From JAOUEA01 sp963797635 (lineage in GTDB: Bacteria > Actinomycetota > UBA4738 > HRBIN12): a stretch of 64,000 nt of DNA. This document shows, one piece after another, positions 1-10,633 of the stretch (the stretch's first letter is position 1; each line of letters starts with the position of its first letter). The stretch is taken from NCBI GenBank assembly GCA_963797635.1, contig CAWCPZ010000010.1:372001-436000 (forward strand), read 5' to 3'. The translations under genes were made by a program, and so were the position numbers. The notes under the pieces were generated by a model. It searched no databases and was not told where the DNA came from. It worked only from the letters and a program-made list of their open reading frames with translations.

Positions 1-832
1 GCCCCGATGGCGCATGCCGGCGAGCTGCTCGGACTCCTGTTGGTGGAACGCCCCGTGGGTGCGGAACCGTTCACGCCGGAGGATGAGCGCACGGTGGTCG
101 AGCTCGCGCGGCAGCTCGGTGTGGCGGTGCACAACGCCCGGTTGGACTCCGCGCTCCAGGCATCGCTCGACGAGGTGCGCCGTCAGGCCGACGAGCTGCA
201 GCGTTCGCGAGGTCGCATCGTGGCCGCCGGCGACCAGGCCCGTCGGACGATCGAACGCAACCTGCACGACGGCGCGCAGCAGCACCTGGTGGCGCTCGCC
301 GTGCAGCTCAAGCTCGCTCGTTCGCTGATGGACCGCGACCCCGAGCAAGCCAAGACGTCGATCGACGGGTTGGCCGAGGCGGTGCAGGACACGATCCAGG
401 AACTCCGCGACCTGGCGCACGGCATCTATCCGCCGCTCCTGGCCGACAAGGGCCTGCCCGACGCCCTGGTGTCGGCGGGCCGCCGCTCGGTGCTCCCGGT
501 CACGGTCGAGACGCCCGACCTCGGACGGTATCCGGCCGAAGCGGAGGCCACGGTCTATTTCTGCGTGCTGGAGGCGTTGCAGAACGCCGGCAAGTACGCG
601 GGGGAGCGTGCGGAGGTTCACGTGCGAGGTCACCGAGGACGCGCACACCCTCACGTTCACCGTCTCCGACGACGGACCGGGGTTCGATCCGCGAGCCGGA
701 CACATGGGCGCCGGGTTCACGAACATGCTCGACCGCCTGGGGGCGTTGGGCGGGAGCCTGCGCGTGGAATCGGCTGAGGGCAAGGGCACCAGGGTCGTGG
801 GTCTCGTGCCCGCCCAGCGCCTCGACGGCTGA
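1..832 (+). CDS. Sensor histidine kinase (HisKA_3/NarX type), 5' end outside window, one frame break
   Basis: The 5' part lies left of the window. What remains is the end of a GAF-like input domain (first ~55 residues), a helical linker, the HisKA_3 dimerisation region with ERNLHDGAQQHLVAL (phosphoacceptor His in LHDG), the NarX-type stretch ELRDLAHGIYPPLLADKGL and a HATPase_c domain with N-box NAGKYAG and G1 box SDDGPGFD. The frame changes by one base near a run of five G at 600-604; removing one G joins KYAG to the downstream frame that stops at 830-832. Family knowledge: these membrane-linked kinases phosphorylate NarL-type regulators or lone receivers. The receiver gene starting 111 bases downstream is the likely partner (inference). 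The kinase core is otherwise conserved, so the break may be a sequencing indel. Confidence 0.8.
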
Positions 833-943
833 TCGGTGCGTCCTGCGCGGCCAGGACTACGTCAACAGTGGTGCTGGCACTACTGGCGGAGGGCACCTAC
901 GGTGGGACGCTGGTCGTATCGCCCGACCACAGGAGCATCAGCT

Positions 944-1318
944 ATGTCCGTCCGAGTCCTCATCGTCGATGACCAGGAGCCGTTCCGCATGGCGGCCCGC
1001 ATGGTCGTCGATGCCACGGACGGCTTCGACGTCGTGGGGGAAGCCGAAACCGGCGAGGACTCGGTGACGATGGCCTCCGACCTGCAGCCCGACCTCGTGC
1101 TGATGGACGTGAACCTTCCGGGGATCAACGGTCTCGACGCCACGCGGCAGATCCTGAGCGGTTCCGACACGGTGGTCGTGCTCCTGCTCTCCACCTACGA
1201 AGAGGATGAATACGCGCCCAAGGCCGCCGAGTGCGGGGCGGCGTCCTACATCCCCAAAGCGGTGTTCGGACCGGACCGGCTCGAAGACGCCTGGGCGGCC
1301 GCGAGCGCCCCGAAGTAG
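944..1318 (+). CDS. Stand-alone receiver (REC) domain protein
   Basis: A 124-residue CheY-like receiver with no output domain. It shows the acidic pair DD at residues 9-10, the phosphoacceptor Asp in LVLMDVNLPG, and the conserved Lys in SYIPKAVF. The ATG at 944 is preceded by AGGAG at 931-935, which favours this start over in-frame codons further upstream. It lies directly behind the kinase at the left edge and converges on the next kinase (gap of 27 bases). A single-domain receiver can act by protein contact or as a phosphate sink for the neighbouring kinases; which one cannot be told from sequence. Confidence 0.85.
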   Translation: MSVRVLIVDDQEPFRMAARMVVDATDGFDVVGEAETGEDSVTMASDLQPDLVLMDVNLPGINGLDATRQILSGSDTVVVLLLSTYEEDEYAPKAAECGAASYIPKAVFGPDRLEDAWAAASAPK

Positions 1319-1345
1319 TCTCGCTCAGACTACCGGCCCACGCGG

Positions 1346-3418
1346 TCATGTCGGTGAGATCGGCACGACCCCGATCACGACGGTGCCGCTCCCCGGGGCG
1401 GAGGTCACCTGCAGCGAGCCGCCGACCGCATCCAGCCGGTCCTGCATCCCCTGGATCCCCGTGCCCGGCGTGTGCGTCTGTGGATCGAAGCCCACCCCGT
1501 CGTCGCGAACCTCGAAGGTCAGCGAGCCGTTGGACGTTCGCAGCCGGAGCTCGATCCCCGATGCCTGCGCGTACTTCGACACGTTCTGCATGGCCTCCAG
1601 CACGCAGAAGTACACGGTCGCCTCCGCCTCGGCCGGATAGCGTCCGATGCCGTCGGCGTCCAGGCGTCACCGGCACCGTCGACCTTGCGTCCCTGCGCGG
1701 CCAGCGCCGCCGCCAGTCCCTTGTCGGCGAGCAGCGGCGGGTAGATCCCCCGTGCGAGGTCGCGCAGGGTCTCGAGCGCATCGTTCGTGTCCGCCTGGAT
1801 CTGCGCCAGCATCTCGTGCGCCTTCGCGGTGTCGCGGTCGATCAACGTGTCGGCGAGTCGGGTCTTGACCGAGAGCGCCACCAGCTGCTGTTGCGCGCCG
1901 TCGTGGATGTTGCGTTCCAGGCGCCGCCGGCCCTCGTCCTGGGCCGCGACCATCCGCTGGCGCGACGCGCGCAAGTTCTTCGATCAACCTCACGTTGCGG
2001 AGCACCAATCCGGCCTGGGCCGCCATGTCGCGGATCAGCCGTTCCCGTCCTGGGTCGATCGGATCGTTCGCGTGGAACGAGGCGGTGATCGCGCCCAGCA
2101 GCTCGCCGCGGTGTCGCACCTCGGCGGCGAATGTCGCCCGGGAACACGGGCAACGTCTCGCCACGGCGGTCACCGCTGGTGTCACGGGCGCTCGCGGGGC
2201 CATGAACCCCGCACGCGCAGTGAGATCCCGACGAGGAGCCACACGTCGCGCCTCGCTCCGCGTCGGTCGCTCCTTGGAGGATCGTCGCCATCCGCGGCAG
2301 GACGTCGTCGGTGGCGTAGGTCTCCGACAGCCGCTCCGAGAACTCGCTGAGCACCTCGGACGGGGTGGCGCGGCCGCCGTACACGAGGCGGTCGGCGACC
2401 GAACGAGCGTGCCGGGAGCACCGGCCGGAAGGTGAGTGCGACCAGCACGACCCCGAAGACGAGCCGGGACAGGTTGCCGACGGCGCGACCGCCACGAATG
2501 CCAGATCCGAGACCGGCCAGCGGACAGGGCAACCACGAGAACATCACCGTCTTCTTGCACGACCGTCGAGGTCGTACAGGCGGTGGCGAAGCACGGCGTA
2601 TCTGGATCGCGAGTGGCATGCCGATCCCGATCGACGGCGAAGAAGCCGTGAACACGAAGTCGGCTCACAATCGACACGGACGGATGCAGCGTCCGCACCA
2701 CGAGGATCAGGATCGCGACGCGGTCGCCGCCACCCATGCCAGCGAGCGGATCTGCTGGCGCTCGGTCGCCGGCGGCCCGGCGGTAGCGGACCACCACGGC
2801 AGCCACCGATGCGAGCGCCGAGACGAGCACAGGGCCGCTGCCGCCAGCGAACACGACGCCGATCACGGGCATCGAGCGCCTCGATGCCCAGTCGGGTTGT
2901 CGATCGATGTCGATGTCCGTCTCGACCGGGCCCGGGGCTCACGATCGCCGAGCACGATCAGGAGGCCGCCGCTACGTCAGGACCGCGATCGAGCACGATC
3001 CGCCATCGAGGCGACAACAGCGTTCCCGTCGGGGAACAGCAAGCAGGATCACCAGGATCGGGATCAGGACCCCGTAGAAGACGAAGCTCGCTGAGCCATG
3101 CGACGACCGCCGGCGAACGGGCAGCGCTCCGGGGTCGGTCGATGAGCGTGTACGTGAGGTACTCGTCCGCCACGCCCGACGACCGCGAAGCGACGGCCGC
3201 GATCGACGATCATCAGCCAGCCGATCGGGTTGCGCGGGCACGCGCGTGGCCAGGAAGGCACCGACGATGCCGTAGCCCAGTCACCATCATGGCGGCGACC
3301 ACGACGAACAGGCCGAAGGTGTCGTTGAGGATCGTCAGGGCGACGGCCACCGGCGAGCCCAGGATCGCGGCGACCCGTAGATCGCCCACGGCCACCGCCG
3401 GATCCGGTCCTCGTTCAT
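1346..3418 (-). pseudogene. Sensor histidine kinase (HisKA_3), broken by several frame shifts
   Basis: Pieces of one kinase are spread over different frames. From the N-terminus: a start MNEDRIRRWPW at 3418, hydrophobic segments of a membrane sensor part (about 3400-2500), a region with a short stretch like SEFSERLSETYATDDVLPRM (about 2370-2290), a GAF domain, then ERNIHDGAQQQLVAL, LRDLARGIYPPLLADKGL and finally the HATPase_c end with VRDDGVGFD and GTGIQGMQDRLDAVGG, stopping at 1346. At least five shifts are needed. The start ATG overlaps the stop of the upstream kinase on the same strand (ATGA at 3415-3418), so the pair was built as a translationally coupled unit. All kinase motifs survive in one frame or another, which argues for recent or technical indels rather than old decay. 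Confidence 0.7.
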
Positions 3419-5696
3419 CGGTGCTCCTCCGGTGCGGGGACGGTGCCCGTGCAGGCTCGTGCCCCGCCGGCCGCGCTCTCGATCCTCATGCGTGCCTCCG
3501 AGCGCGTCGAGCCGGTCGGCGATGCCCTGCAGGCCGGTGCCGTGCGCGGTGACCGCCGATGTCGAAACCGACGACCGTCGTCGGTGACGTCGAACGCGAG
3601 CGAACCGTCCCGGCGCGCCAGGGTGATCGTCACGTGTTCGGCCTCCGCGTACTTCGCCACGTTGTTGAGCGCCTCCAAGCACGAGAAGTAGACCGCGGAC
3701 TCGACCGACTGCGGGTAGCGGGTGACGCCGTCCGCCCGGACGGTGACCGGAACCGGCGACTTCCGGCCCTGCGCCTCGAGCGCGGTGGCGAGGCCTTTGT
3801 CCGCCAGCAGCGGCGGATAGATCCCCCGGGCCAGGTCTCGCAGATCCTCCAGCGCTTCGTTCGTTCGGCCCTGGAGCGACGCCATGAGCTCGCGCGCCTT
3901 CGCCGGGTCGCGTTCCGTGAGCTGCTCGGCGAGCCGGAGCTGCACCGTGAGCGCCACGAGCTGCTGCTGCACACCGTCGTGGATGTTGCGCTCGAGCTTG
4001 CGGCGTTCCTCGTCCTGGGCCGCCACCAAGCGCTGACGTGACGCGCGCAGCTCCTCGATCAGCCGCACGTTGCGAAGGACGAGCCCTGCCTGAGCCGCGA
4101 GGTCGCGAACGAGCGCCTCCTTGGACGGGTTCATCGGGTCGTCCGCCGGGAGGTCGAGCGTGATCGCCCCCAGCAGTTCGTCCTGGTGCCGGACCTCGGC
4201 GAGGTAGTCATCGTGCGGTCCCGCGATCTCATCGCCGCGGATGAGTCGGCTCGGCGGTGGTTCGACGTCGGTGGGCCACCTCGCTTCGCAGCGCAGCTCG
4301 GTGCCCACGCGCAGCCACACGTCGGCCCGTCGGGCACCGGTGGCCTGCACGAGCAGATGGGCCATCCGTGGCAGCACGTCGTCGGTGGAGTAGGTCTCCC
4401 CGACCCGTTCGCTGAACTCCGAGAGCACCTCGTACGGGGTGGCGCGCCGGCCGTAGACCAGCCGGTTGGCGAAGCGGGTTGCGCGCGGTCGCAGCCAGAG
4501 GAAGGCCCCGGCGAGGAACGCCGCGATGATGACCGTCGGGACGTAGTCGGTGCCCAGCCGACGCCGATCAGCAGGGTCGGTACGAGGGCGACGATGACGA
4601 ACCCCAGCAGCATGAAGGCGACGACCAGCACGCCGTACTGCACCGTCTTGCGGATCACGAGGCCCATGTCCCACAGGCCGTGTCGGAAGATCGCGATGAG
4701 GTAGGCGCCCGGCACCCCCACCAGGAGCGTGACGACGAGGAGCACGAACAGCGCCAGGAAGAAGGGCGGGGTTTCGGTGTCCTGGCCGAGGAGCGCTCCG
4801 ACGAACGTTCCGATGAAGCCGAGGAGCACGCACGAGCCGGCGATCGCTGCCACGAGGACGAGGAGCCGCATCTGTTCTCGCAAGGCGCCCGTGGATCGGC
4901 GGTAGCGCTGGCGGATCGCGACCACGGTGGAAGAGCGCGAGACCAGCGCGACGATCGTGCCCAAGCGCGATGAGGGCATCCGACACCGCGCCGGCGCCGT
5001 CGATCCCGGTGGGATTGACGTAGAGGATCCCGTCGGCGATGAGGGAGTTGACCGGGCCCGGAGCGATCACGTAGCCGACGATCGCCAGGCCCGTGCCTCC
5101 CAGGAGGCCACGGACCGCCCAGCGCCATCCCGGACTCGGCACATGACCATCCGGATAGAGGAGGAACAACAGGGGAAGCAGGGCGATGGGGTAGATCAGA
5201 TAGAAGCCGACGAACGCGATCGGGCCGAGGAAGGGGATCGAACCCGGGGTCGCGGCGAGCGCCGACGATGGCCAGCACCTGGCACAGGTTCGTGAGCGGC
5301 AGGGCTGCACCGATCGCCAGGAAGATCCACCCCGCCCAGTTCCGAGGCTGCTTCGACACGATCAGCGCGCCGACCGCCATCCAGCCCACGCACGCGATCA
5401 GCACGGCGGACAGCCCGAGCACCGTGCTCCCCTGCGACTGGCCGAACCGCGCACCATCGGCGACCAACGCTCGGGTAGCCTCGAGGACCTCCTTGACCCG
5501 ATCCGCCGTGGGGTCGCCGATCACGACGATCGTCGCGGGCGACGGGTCGGGCGGGGCCGTGAGCCCGGAGCACGGCGGCGCCGATCGAAGCGCCGGCGCA
5601 CAGCACCAAGGCGACGATCGCGATCGTACGAGCCGTGCGCCTGCTCGCTGGCGGCGCGATCGCCACCGGGACGTCAGGTTCGGCGGTTGCCTCCAT
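3415..5696 (-). pseudogene. Multi-TM sensor histidine kinase (HisKA_3), several frame shifts
   Basis: The probable start is ATG at 5696 (MEATAEPDVPVAIAPP), followed by one hydrophobic helix, an extracytoplasmic stretch and several more helices, including the segment LLFLLYPDGHVPSPGWRW typical of actinobacterial sensor kinases with this sensor type. After the membrane part come NRLVYGRRATPYEVLSEFSE, a GAF domain, ERNIHDGVQQQLVAL, LRDLARGIYPPLLADKGL and HATPase_c with NNVAKYAEAEH and TDDG. Shifts lie near 5570, 5270, 4960 and 4560 in the membrane part and again near 3580 and 3490 around the G2 box (GTGLQGIADRLDALGG). The long middle section from about 4550 to 3580 is in one frame. The stop overlaps the ATG of the next kinase by ATGA. 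Closely related to the other three kinases here. Confidence 0.75.
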
Positions 5697-5856
5697 GCCG
5701 CGATGGTCGCACCCGCGTCCGCCCAGAGCCAGGGGGAGAACGCCACCTCTTCGCCAGGTGCCTCCACCCCCGCCAACCGTGGTGGCGGCCGGGTCGTCCC
5801 TGCAGGTCAGGGGGCCTACGGTGGGATCGCAGACAACCCCAAGGAGATGACCCACG

Positions 5857-6264
5857 ATGACGACCATCCTGGTAGGCACCGACACCACGGCCTCAGCCGA
5901 TCTCGCGGTCGAGGACGCCGCAGCCCTGGCCCACGCGCGGGGAGCCGAGCTCCTCGTGCTCTACGTCCGCAAGGACGGCGACCTCCGCACGGTGGTGGAT
6001 CCCGCGAAGTCCGCCGATCCCTCCGGCTACCTCGCCCGCATGGGGGAGCGGTTCCCCGGCCTGGCGACCCGGACACGGACCGAGACGGGCGACGCCGCCG
6101 AGCGCATCGTCGAGGTCGCGGCCGAAGAGCACGCCGACACGATCGTGGTGGGCAACCGAGGCGTCCACGGGAGCTGGTGGCGCGTCAAGGACAGCGTCCC
6201 GAACCTCGTGCTACGCCATGCCCCGTGCAGCGTGTTCATCGTGGACACGCGGAGAGCGCAGTGA
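5857..6264 (+). CDS. Universal stress protein (UspA family)
   Basis: A single-domain 135-residue Usp. It opens with the beta strand TILVGTD and carries the ATP-binding-type loop VVGNRGVHG followed by the basic stretch and NLVLRHAPCSVFIVD that ends the family fold. The spacing G-2x-G-9x-G(S) is only partly kept (GNRGVHGSWWRVKDSVPN), so ATP binding is likely but not certain. AAGGAG at 5840-5845 sets the ATG start. It stands between a minus-strand kinase and a minus-strand NarL regulator, so it is probably transcribed alone, perhaps as a target of this signalling region (inference). Confidence 0.85.
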   Translation: MTTILVGTDTTASADLAVEDAAALAHARGAELLVLYVRKDGDLRTVVDPAKSADPSGYLARMGERFPGLATRTRTETGDAAERIVEVAAEEHADTIVVGNRGVHGSWWRVKDSVPNLVLRHAPCSVFIVDTRRAQ

Positions 6265-6266
6265 CG

Positions 6267-6926
6267 CTAGGGCTGATCGGTCTCGCGGAGGAACGCCAGG
6301 ACCGCCATGACGCGGCGGTGCACGTCGGGTTCCTCCGTGAGGTCCAGCTTGTGGAACAAGGAGTTGATGTGCTTCTCGACGGCACGCTCGGTGAGGAAGA
6401 GCGACTTCGCGATCGCGGCGTTGTTCTGACCCTGCGCCATGTGCGAGAGGACCTCGCGCTCGCGGTCGGTGAGCGTGGCCAGCGGCGAATGCGCCATCCG
6501 GTCCTTGGCGGCCACCAGCGATTCGACCACCTTGGGATCGAGCACGCTGCCCCCTCGAGCGACCTCCTCGAGGGCGCGGACGAGTTCGTCCACGTCGGCG
6601 ACGCGCTCCTTCAGCAGGTAGCCGAGCCCGGCGGCGCCGTCCTTCAGCAGCTCGTAGGCATACTCCTCGTCCGCGAACTGGGAGAGCACGACCACGCCGA
6701 TCTGCGGGTGCGTCTCGCGGATCAGCTTGGCCGCTTCGATGCCTTCGTTGCTGTTCGTCGGCGGCATCCGGATGTCGGTCAGCACCGCGTCGGGAGCCAG
6801 TTCGGTGACGGCGGCGAGCAGTTCGTCGCGCGTTTCGGCCGTCCCCACGAGCTCCACGGTGTCGACCGATGCCAACAACGCGGCTGTTCCTTCGCGCACG
6901 AGGTAGTTATCCTCCGCGAACACCAC
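6267..6926 (-). CDS. NarL/FixJ-family response regulator (REC-LuxR HTH)
   Basis: About 219 residues: receiver with EDNYLVREG, phosphoacceptor Asp in AVLTDIRMPP and Lys in YLLKERV, then a LuxR-type HTH with LTDREREVLSHMAQGQNN and SLFLTERAVEKHINSLFHKL. No in-frame ATG lies at the expected place; GTG at 6926 (VVFAEDNYLVREG) gives the usual family length, while the longer frame to 7034 would run into the divergent cyclase gene. Partner of the HisKA_3 kinases by family; the target genes are not visible. Its receiver resembles the one in the neighbouring REC-cyclase protein closely (both have the MPP...EGI...GGSV(L/V)DP pattern), which suggests a duplication. Confidence 0.85.
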   Translation of the reverse strand: MVFAEDNYLVREGTAALLASVDTVELVGTAETRDELLAAVTELAPDAVLTDIRMPPTNSNEGIEAAKLIRETHPQIGVVVLSQFADEEYAYELLKDGAAGLGYLLKERVADVDELVRALEEVARGGSVLDPKVVESLVAAKDRMAHSPLATLTDREREVLSHMAQGQNNAAIAKSLFLTERAVEKHINSLFHKLDLTEEPDVHRRVMAVLAFLRETDQP

Positions 6927-7002
6927 CCGGAGTGTTGGCGGATCTGTGGTCGGGTCATGCGCGGATGCTACACGTGCACCCCCGGCCAGGAAGGCGAGCG
7001 GC

Positions 7003-8289
7003 GTGAGCATCAAGGTCGTGCTCGGCGAGGACAACGTGCTGGTGCGCGAGGGCGTGCGGGCGCTGCTGGACTCCTACGACGACATCGAGGTCGTGGGGGT
7101 GGCCGAGGATGCCCCGTCGTTGCTCGCCACCGCGGCCGAACACGAACCCGACGTCGTGGTCACCGACATCAAGATGCCGCCGAGCTTCCAGCTCGAAGGG
7201 ATCGACTGTGCGCATTCGATCCGTGACAGCCACCCCGACACCGGCGTCGTCGTCCTCAGCGCCCACGACGACGAGGAGTACGCCATCGCGCTGCTCGGCA
7301 AGGGCCAGAGCGGCCTCGCCTACCTGCTGAAGGACCGGATCGCCCAGGGCGACGAACTCGTGCGCGCGATCCGCGAGGTGCACGCCGGAGGCAGCGTCGT
7401 CGATCCCTCGATCGCCGAGCGGCTGTCCGGCCGGCGCGAGACCGCGGAGCGTGATCGCGAGCTCCTGGACATGATGGCGAAAGGGTTGGGCTACGCGGAG
7501 ATCGCCGAGGCGCTCAGCACGACCCAGGAGGCGGTCGACCGCCAGGTCACCGATCTGTTCCGGTCGATGGCGGGAGACGGCGGCGGCAGCACCAGCCTGG
7601 TCGACGAGCTCAAGCGCCTGCACGAGGCGGTCGTGGAACAGACCGAATCACGTCGCATGCTGGCGTCGTTCGTCCCGCGGCAGCTGGCGGAGCAGCTCGC
7701 CTCACACCCGAAGACGGCGATCGAGCCCCAAGAGGTCGTGGTCACGGTGCTGTTCAGCGACATCCGTGGCTTCTCGACGATCGCCGAACGCCTGCAGGCT
7801 CGTGAGGTCGCCTCGGTCGTGGGCAAACACCTCGAGGCGATGGCCGAGGTGGTGGCCGCGCACGGCGGCACGATCGACAAGTTCCAAGGGGATGCCGTGA
7901 TGGCGGTCTTCGGCGCCCCCGAGCCCCTGCCCGACCACGCCGAACGAGCGCTGCGCTGTGCCATCGCGATGCAGGAACGACAGGCGGAGCTCAACGCCGC
8001 CGGGTGGGAGGTCGTCGATCTGCCCGAGATGGGCGTGGGCATCGGGGTGAACACCGGCAAGGTGATCGCCGGCACGGTCGGTGGTGGTGGCCGGCTCGAG
8101 TACACGGTGGTGGGGGACGCCGTGAACATCGCCTCGCGGCTCCAGAACGAGGCGGCCGGCGGCGAGATCGTGGCGACGGACAGCACCGTCGCCGCCGCGC
8201 CGGGCGTCATCTGCGAGTCGATCGGCTCGAAGCACGTCAAGGGCCGCGAGGAACCGGTGGAGGTGTTCCGTGTCGTCCTCGGCTCCTGA
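7003..8289 (+). CDS. Response regulator fused to a class III nucleotide cyclase (REC-HTH-like-CHD)
   Basis: A 428-residue three-part protein. Residues ~1-125 form a receiver (GEDNVLVREG, Asp in VVVTDIKMPP, Lys in YLLKDRI). Residues ~145-195 look like a LuxR-type helix-turn-helix that has drifted (DRELLDMMAKGLGYAEIAEA, then TTQEAVDRQVTDLF). Residues ~245-428 are a class III cyclase domain with both metal Asp sites (LFSDIRGFSTIAE and KFQGDAVMAVFG) and the transition-state pair in VVGDAVNIASRLQ. So it can be expected to make cAMP (or cGMP) under phosphorylation control. GTG 7003 is preceded by GGCGAG. The next kinase gene starts 20 bases inside its 3' end, so cyclase and kinase are probably one operon. 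The HTH remnant between receiver and cyclase is unusual. Confidence 0.9.
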   Translation: MSIKVVLGEDNVLVREGVRALLDSYDDIEVVGVAEDAPSLLATAAEHEPDVVVTDIKMPPSFQLEGIDCAHSIRDSHPDTGVVVLSAHDDEEYAIALLGKGQSGLAYLLKDRIAQGDELVRAIREVHAGGSVVDPSIAERLSGRRETAERDRELLDMMAKGLGYAEIAEALSTTQEAVDRQVTDLFRSMAGDGGGSTSLVDELKRLHEAVVEQTESRRMLASFVPRQLAEQLASHPKTAIEPQEVVVTVLFSDIRGFSTIAERLQAREVASVVGKHLEAMAEVVAAHGGTIDKFQGDAVMAVFGAPEPLPDHAERALRCAIAMQERQAELNAAGWEVVDLPEMGVGIGVNTGKVIAGTVGGGGRLEYTVVGDAVNIASRLQNEAAGGEIVATDSTVAAAPGVICESIGSKHVKGREEPVEVFRVVLGS

Positions 8290-10424
8290 CCGTTCCCGCG
8301 CGGGGCTCGCCTGGTGCCTGTTCGTCGTGGCGATCGGGAGCGCGTCGATCGCCGTCGTGCTTCTCCTGATGTCCGGTGAGTCCTCGGAGCCGTCGGTGAC
8401 CTCGGCCGGGGTGGGCGACGTCCTGTTCCTGGTGTCGTTCCAGCTGTTCTCGGTCGTCGGGGTCTTGATCGCATCCCGGCAGACCCGAGAACGCGGTGGG
8501 GTGGTTGTTGCTGGTGATCGGGGTGGCGAACGCCATCAGCTTCCTCGCCAGCGCCTACGCAGGTTGGGCGCTCTACGTCCACCCGAGCGCTCCGTTCGGC
8601 GCCGCGATCGCCGGCCTGACGTCGTGGCTGTGGATCCCTGCGGTCGCCCTCTCCGGCGACGTTCCTGCTGCTCCTGTTCCCCGACGGACACCTTCCATCG
8701 CCCCGATGGCGCTGGTTCGCGCGGGTGCTTGCCGCCGGGATGATCAGCGCATCGATCGGGATCGTGTTCTCTCCCGGCGCCATCGAAGGGTTCCCCGGGG
8801 CTCACGAACCCGTTCGGGGTGGCGTGGCTGTCCTGGCTCACGGTCGGCATCGTCGTCATCCCCATCGGCGTCGTCGCTGCCGTCGCGAGCCTGGTGATCC
8901 GGTTCCGGCGGGCCACCGCCGACGACCGGCAGCAGATCAAGTGGATCGCCGTCGCGGCGGCGATCGTCGGGGTCCTGTACGGAACGGCGTTCATCGTGTC
9001 GTTCGCCTCGGGCTGGGACAGTGCAGGCGCCCGGATGGGTCCAGACGTTGCAGAGCCTGTGCCTGGCCAGCTTCGGTCTGCTGCCGATCGCGATCGGCAT
9101 CGCCGTGCTGAAGTACCGCCTCTACGACCTGGATCTGGTGATCCGCAAGACCGTGGTGTTCGCGTTGCTCGCCGCCTTCATCACCGCCGTCTACGTGGGG
9201 ATCGTGGTGGGCGTGGGCACGATCGCCGGCGCCGCGAGCAACACCGTGTTGTCCGCGGTGGCGGCCGCCGCGGTGGCGCTCGCGTTCCAGCCGGTCCGCC
9301 GAGGCGCGCAGCGGATCGCCGACCGGCTGGTCTACGGCTCGCGCGCGACGCCGTACGAGCTCTTGTCCGACTTCTCCCAGCGCGTGAGTTCGACCTATGC
9401 CGCCGACGACGTGCTGCCGCGCATGGCCCGGTTGGTCGCGGAGGGCATCGGGGCCGACCGGGCCGCGGTCTGGCTCCGCTCGGATGGGGTGCTCCGTGTC
9501 GCCGCCTCGTGGCCGGACGACGACGAGCGCCCGGCGCCGGTCGCGATCGGCGACGGCGACGCCGTGCCCTCCCTGCCGGGGTCCACCGACACGTTCCCGG
9601 TGGACCACCACGGCGAGTCGCTGGGCGCCCTCGGTGTCGCGATGCCGCTCAACGACCCGATGGACCCCACGAAGGCCAAGCTCGTGGAGGACCTCGCCTC
9701 GCAGGCGGGGTTGGTGCTGCACAACGTGCGCCTCACCGCCGAGCTCCAGGCGAGGCTCGATGACCTCCGCGCGGCCCAGAAGCGGCTCGTGGCCGCCCAG
9801 GACCACGAGCGCCGCAAACTCGAACGCAACATCCACGACGGCGCGCAGCAGCAACTGGTGGCCCTCACCGTCAAGCTCCGCCTGGCGCAGGCCCTGGTGG
9901 GGACGGAACCCGCCCGCGCCGAGTCGATGCTGGTCGACCTCCAGGCGGACTCGCAGAGCGCGCTCGAGGATCTGCGTGACCTCGCTCGCGGGATCTACCC
10001 GCCGCTGCTCGCCGACAAAGGCCTCGCCGCCGCGCTCGCATCGCAGCTGCGCAAGTCGGCCGTGCCGGCCACGCTGCTCGCCGACGGCGTGGGCCGCTAC
10101 CCTCAGGAGATCGAAGCCGCGGTGTACTTCTCGTGCCTGGAGGCGTTGCAGAACGCCGCCAAGTACGCCGCGGCGTCCTCGGCCACCGTCGAGCTGCACG
10201 ACGACGGCACCGAACTCGGGTTCACCGTCTCGGATGACGGGCTGGGATTCGACCCGTCGTCCGTGGTCTACGGGACCGGCCTGCAGGGGATCACGGATCG
10301 GCTGGGTGCGATCGACGGTCGTCTGGCGGTCGAGAGCGCGCCGGGCCGCGGCACCGTGGTGACCGGACACGTGCCGTCACGAGGTCGGACCGATGCCGAC
10401 GCGAGCGCGGGCGTGATGGCGTGA
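8270..10424 (+). CDS. Multi-TM sensor histidine kinase (HisKA_3), N-terminal half with frame breaks
   Basis: GTG 8270 (MSSSAPDRSRAGLAW) overlaps the cyclase gene by 20 bases. The N-terminal half is membrane-embedded with about eight helices, including FPDGHLPSPRWRW; it needs shifts near 8500, 8660, 8800 and 9045. From about 9050 to the stop the frame is clean: IADRLVYGSRATPYELLSDF, GAF domain, ERNIHDGAQQQLVAL (phospho-His), LRDLARGIYPPLLADKGL, and HATPase_c with LEALQNAAKYAAA, VSDDGLGFDPSS and GTGLQGITDRLGAI. It is the best-preserved of the four kinases. Likely to phosphorylate the coupled REC-cyclase and the NarL regulator (inference from gene order). The stop overlaps the next small gene by GTGA. 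Confidence 0.85.
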
Positions 10425-10627
10425 CCGTCCCCGACCGGCCGAAGCCGAAGGGCTTCCGAAGGCTCGAGCGCTGGCTGATGGGCATCGCCATGGGCATGAT
10501 CGCGTTCGTGCTGGAGAAGATCGTGATGCGATCGATCCGCAGGGACGGCGGCACGGAACCGTCCCCCGCCTCGGCCGGAACGGTGGTCACCACCAAGGGT
10601 GGCGAGGTGGACGTCGAGGAACGCTGA
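10421..10627 (+). CDS. Small single-TM protein coupled to kinase
   Basis: A 68-residue protein translated from GTG 10421, overlapping the kinase stop by four bases (GTGA). A basic N-terminus (RPKPKGFRRLERW) leads into one helix rich in Met and Ile (LMGIAMGMIAFVLEKIVM), then a charged tail ending VEER. The basic side suggests the N-terminus stays in the cytoplasm. No family is recognised. Tight coupling to a sensor kinase suggests a membrane accessory or modulator, but this is only inference from position. Confidence 0.65.
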   Translation: MTVPDRPKPKGFRRLERWLMGIAMGMIAFVLEKIVMRSIRRDGGTEPSPASAGTVVTTKGGEVDVEER

Positions 10628-10633
10628 AACACC

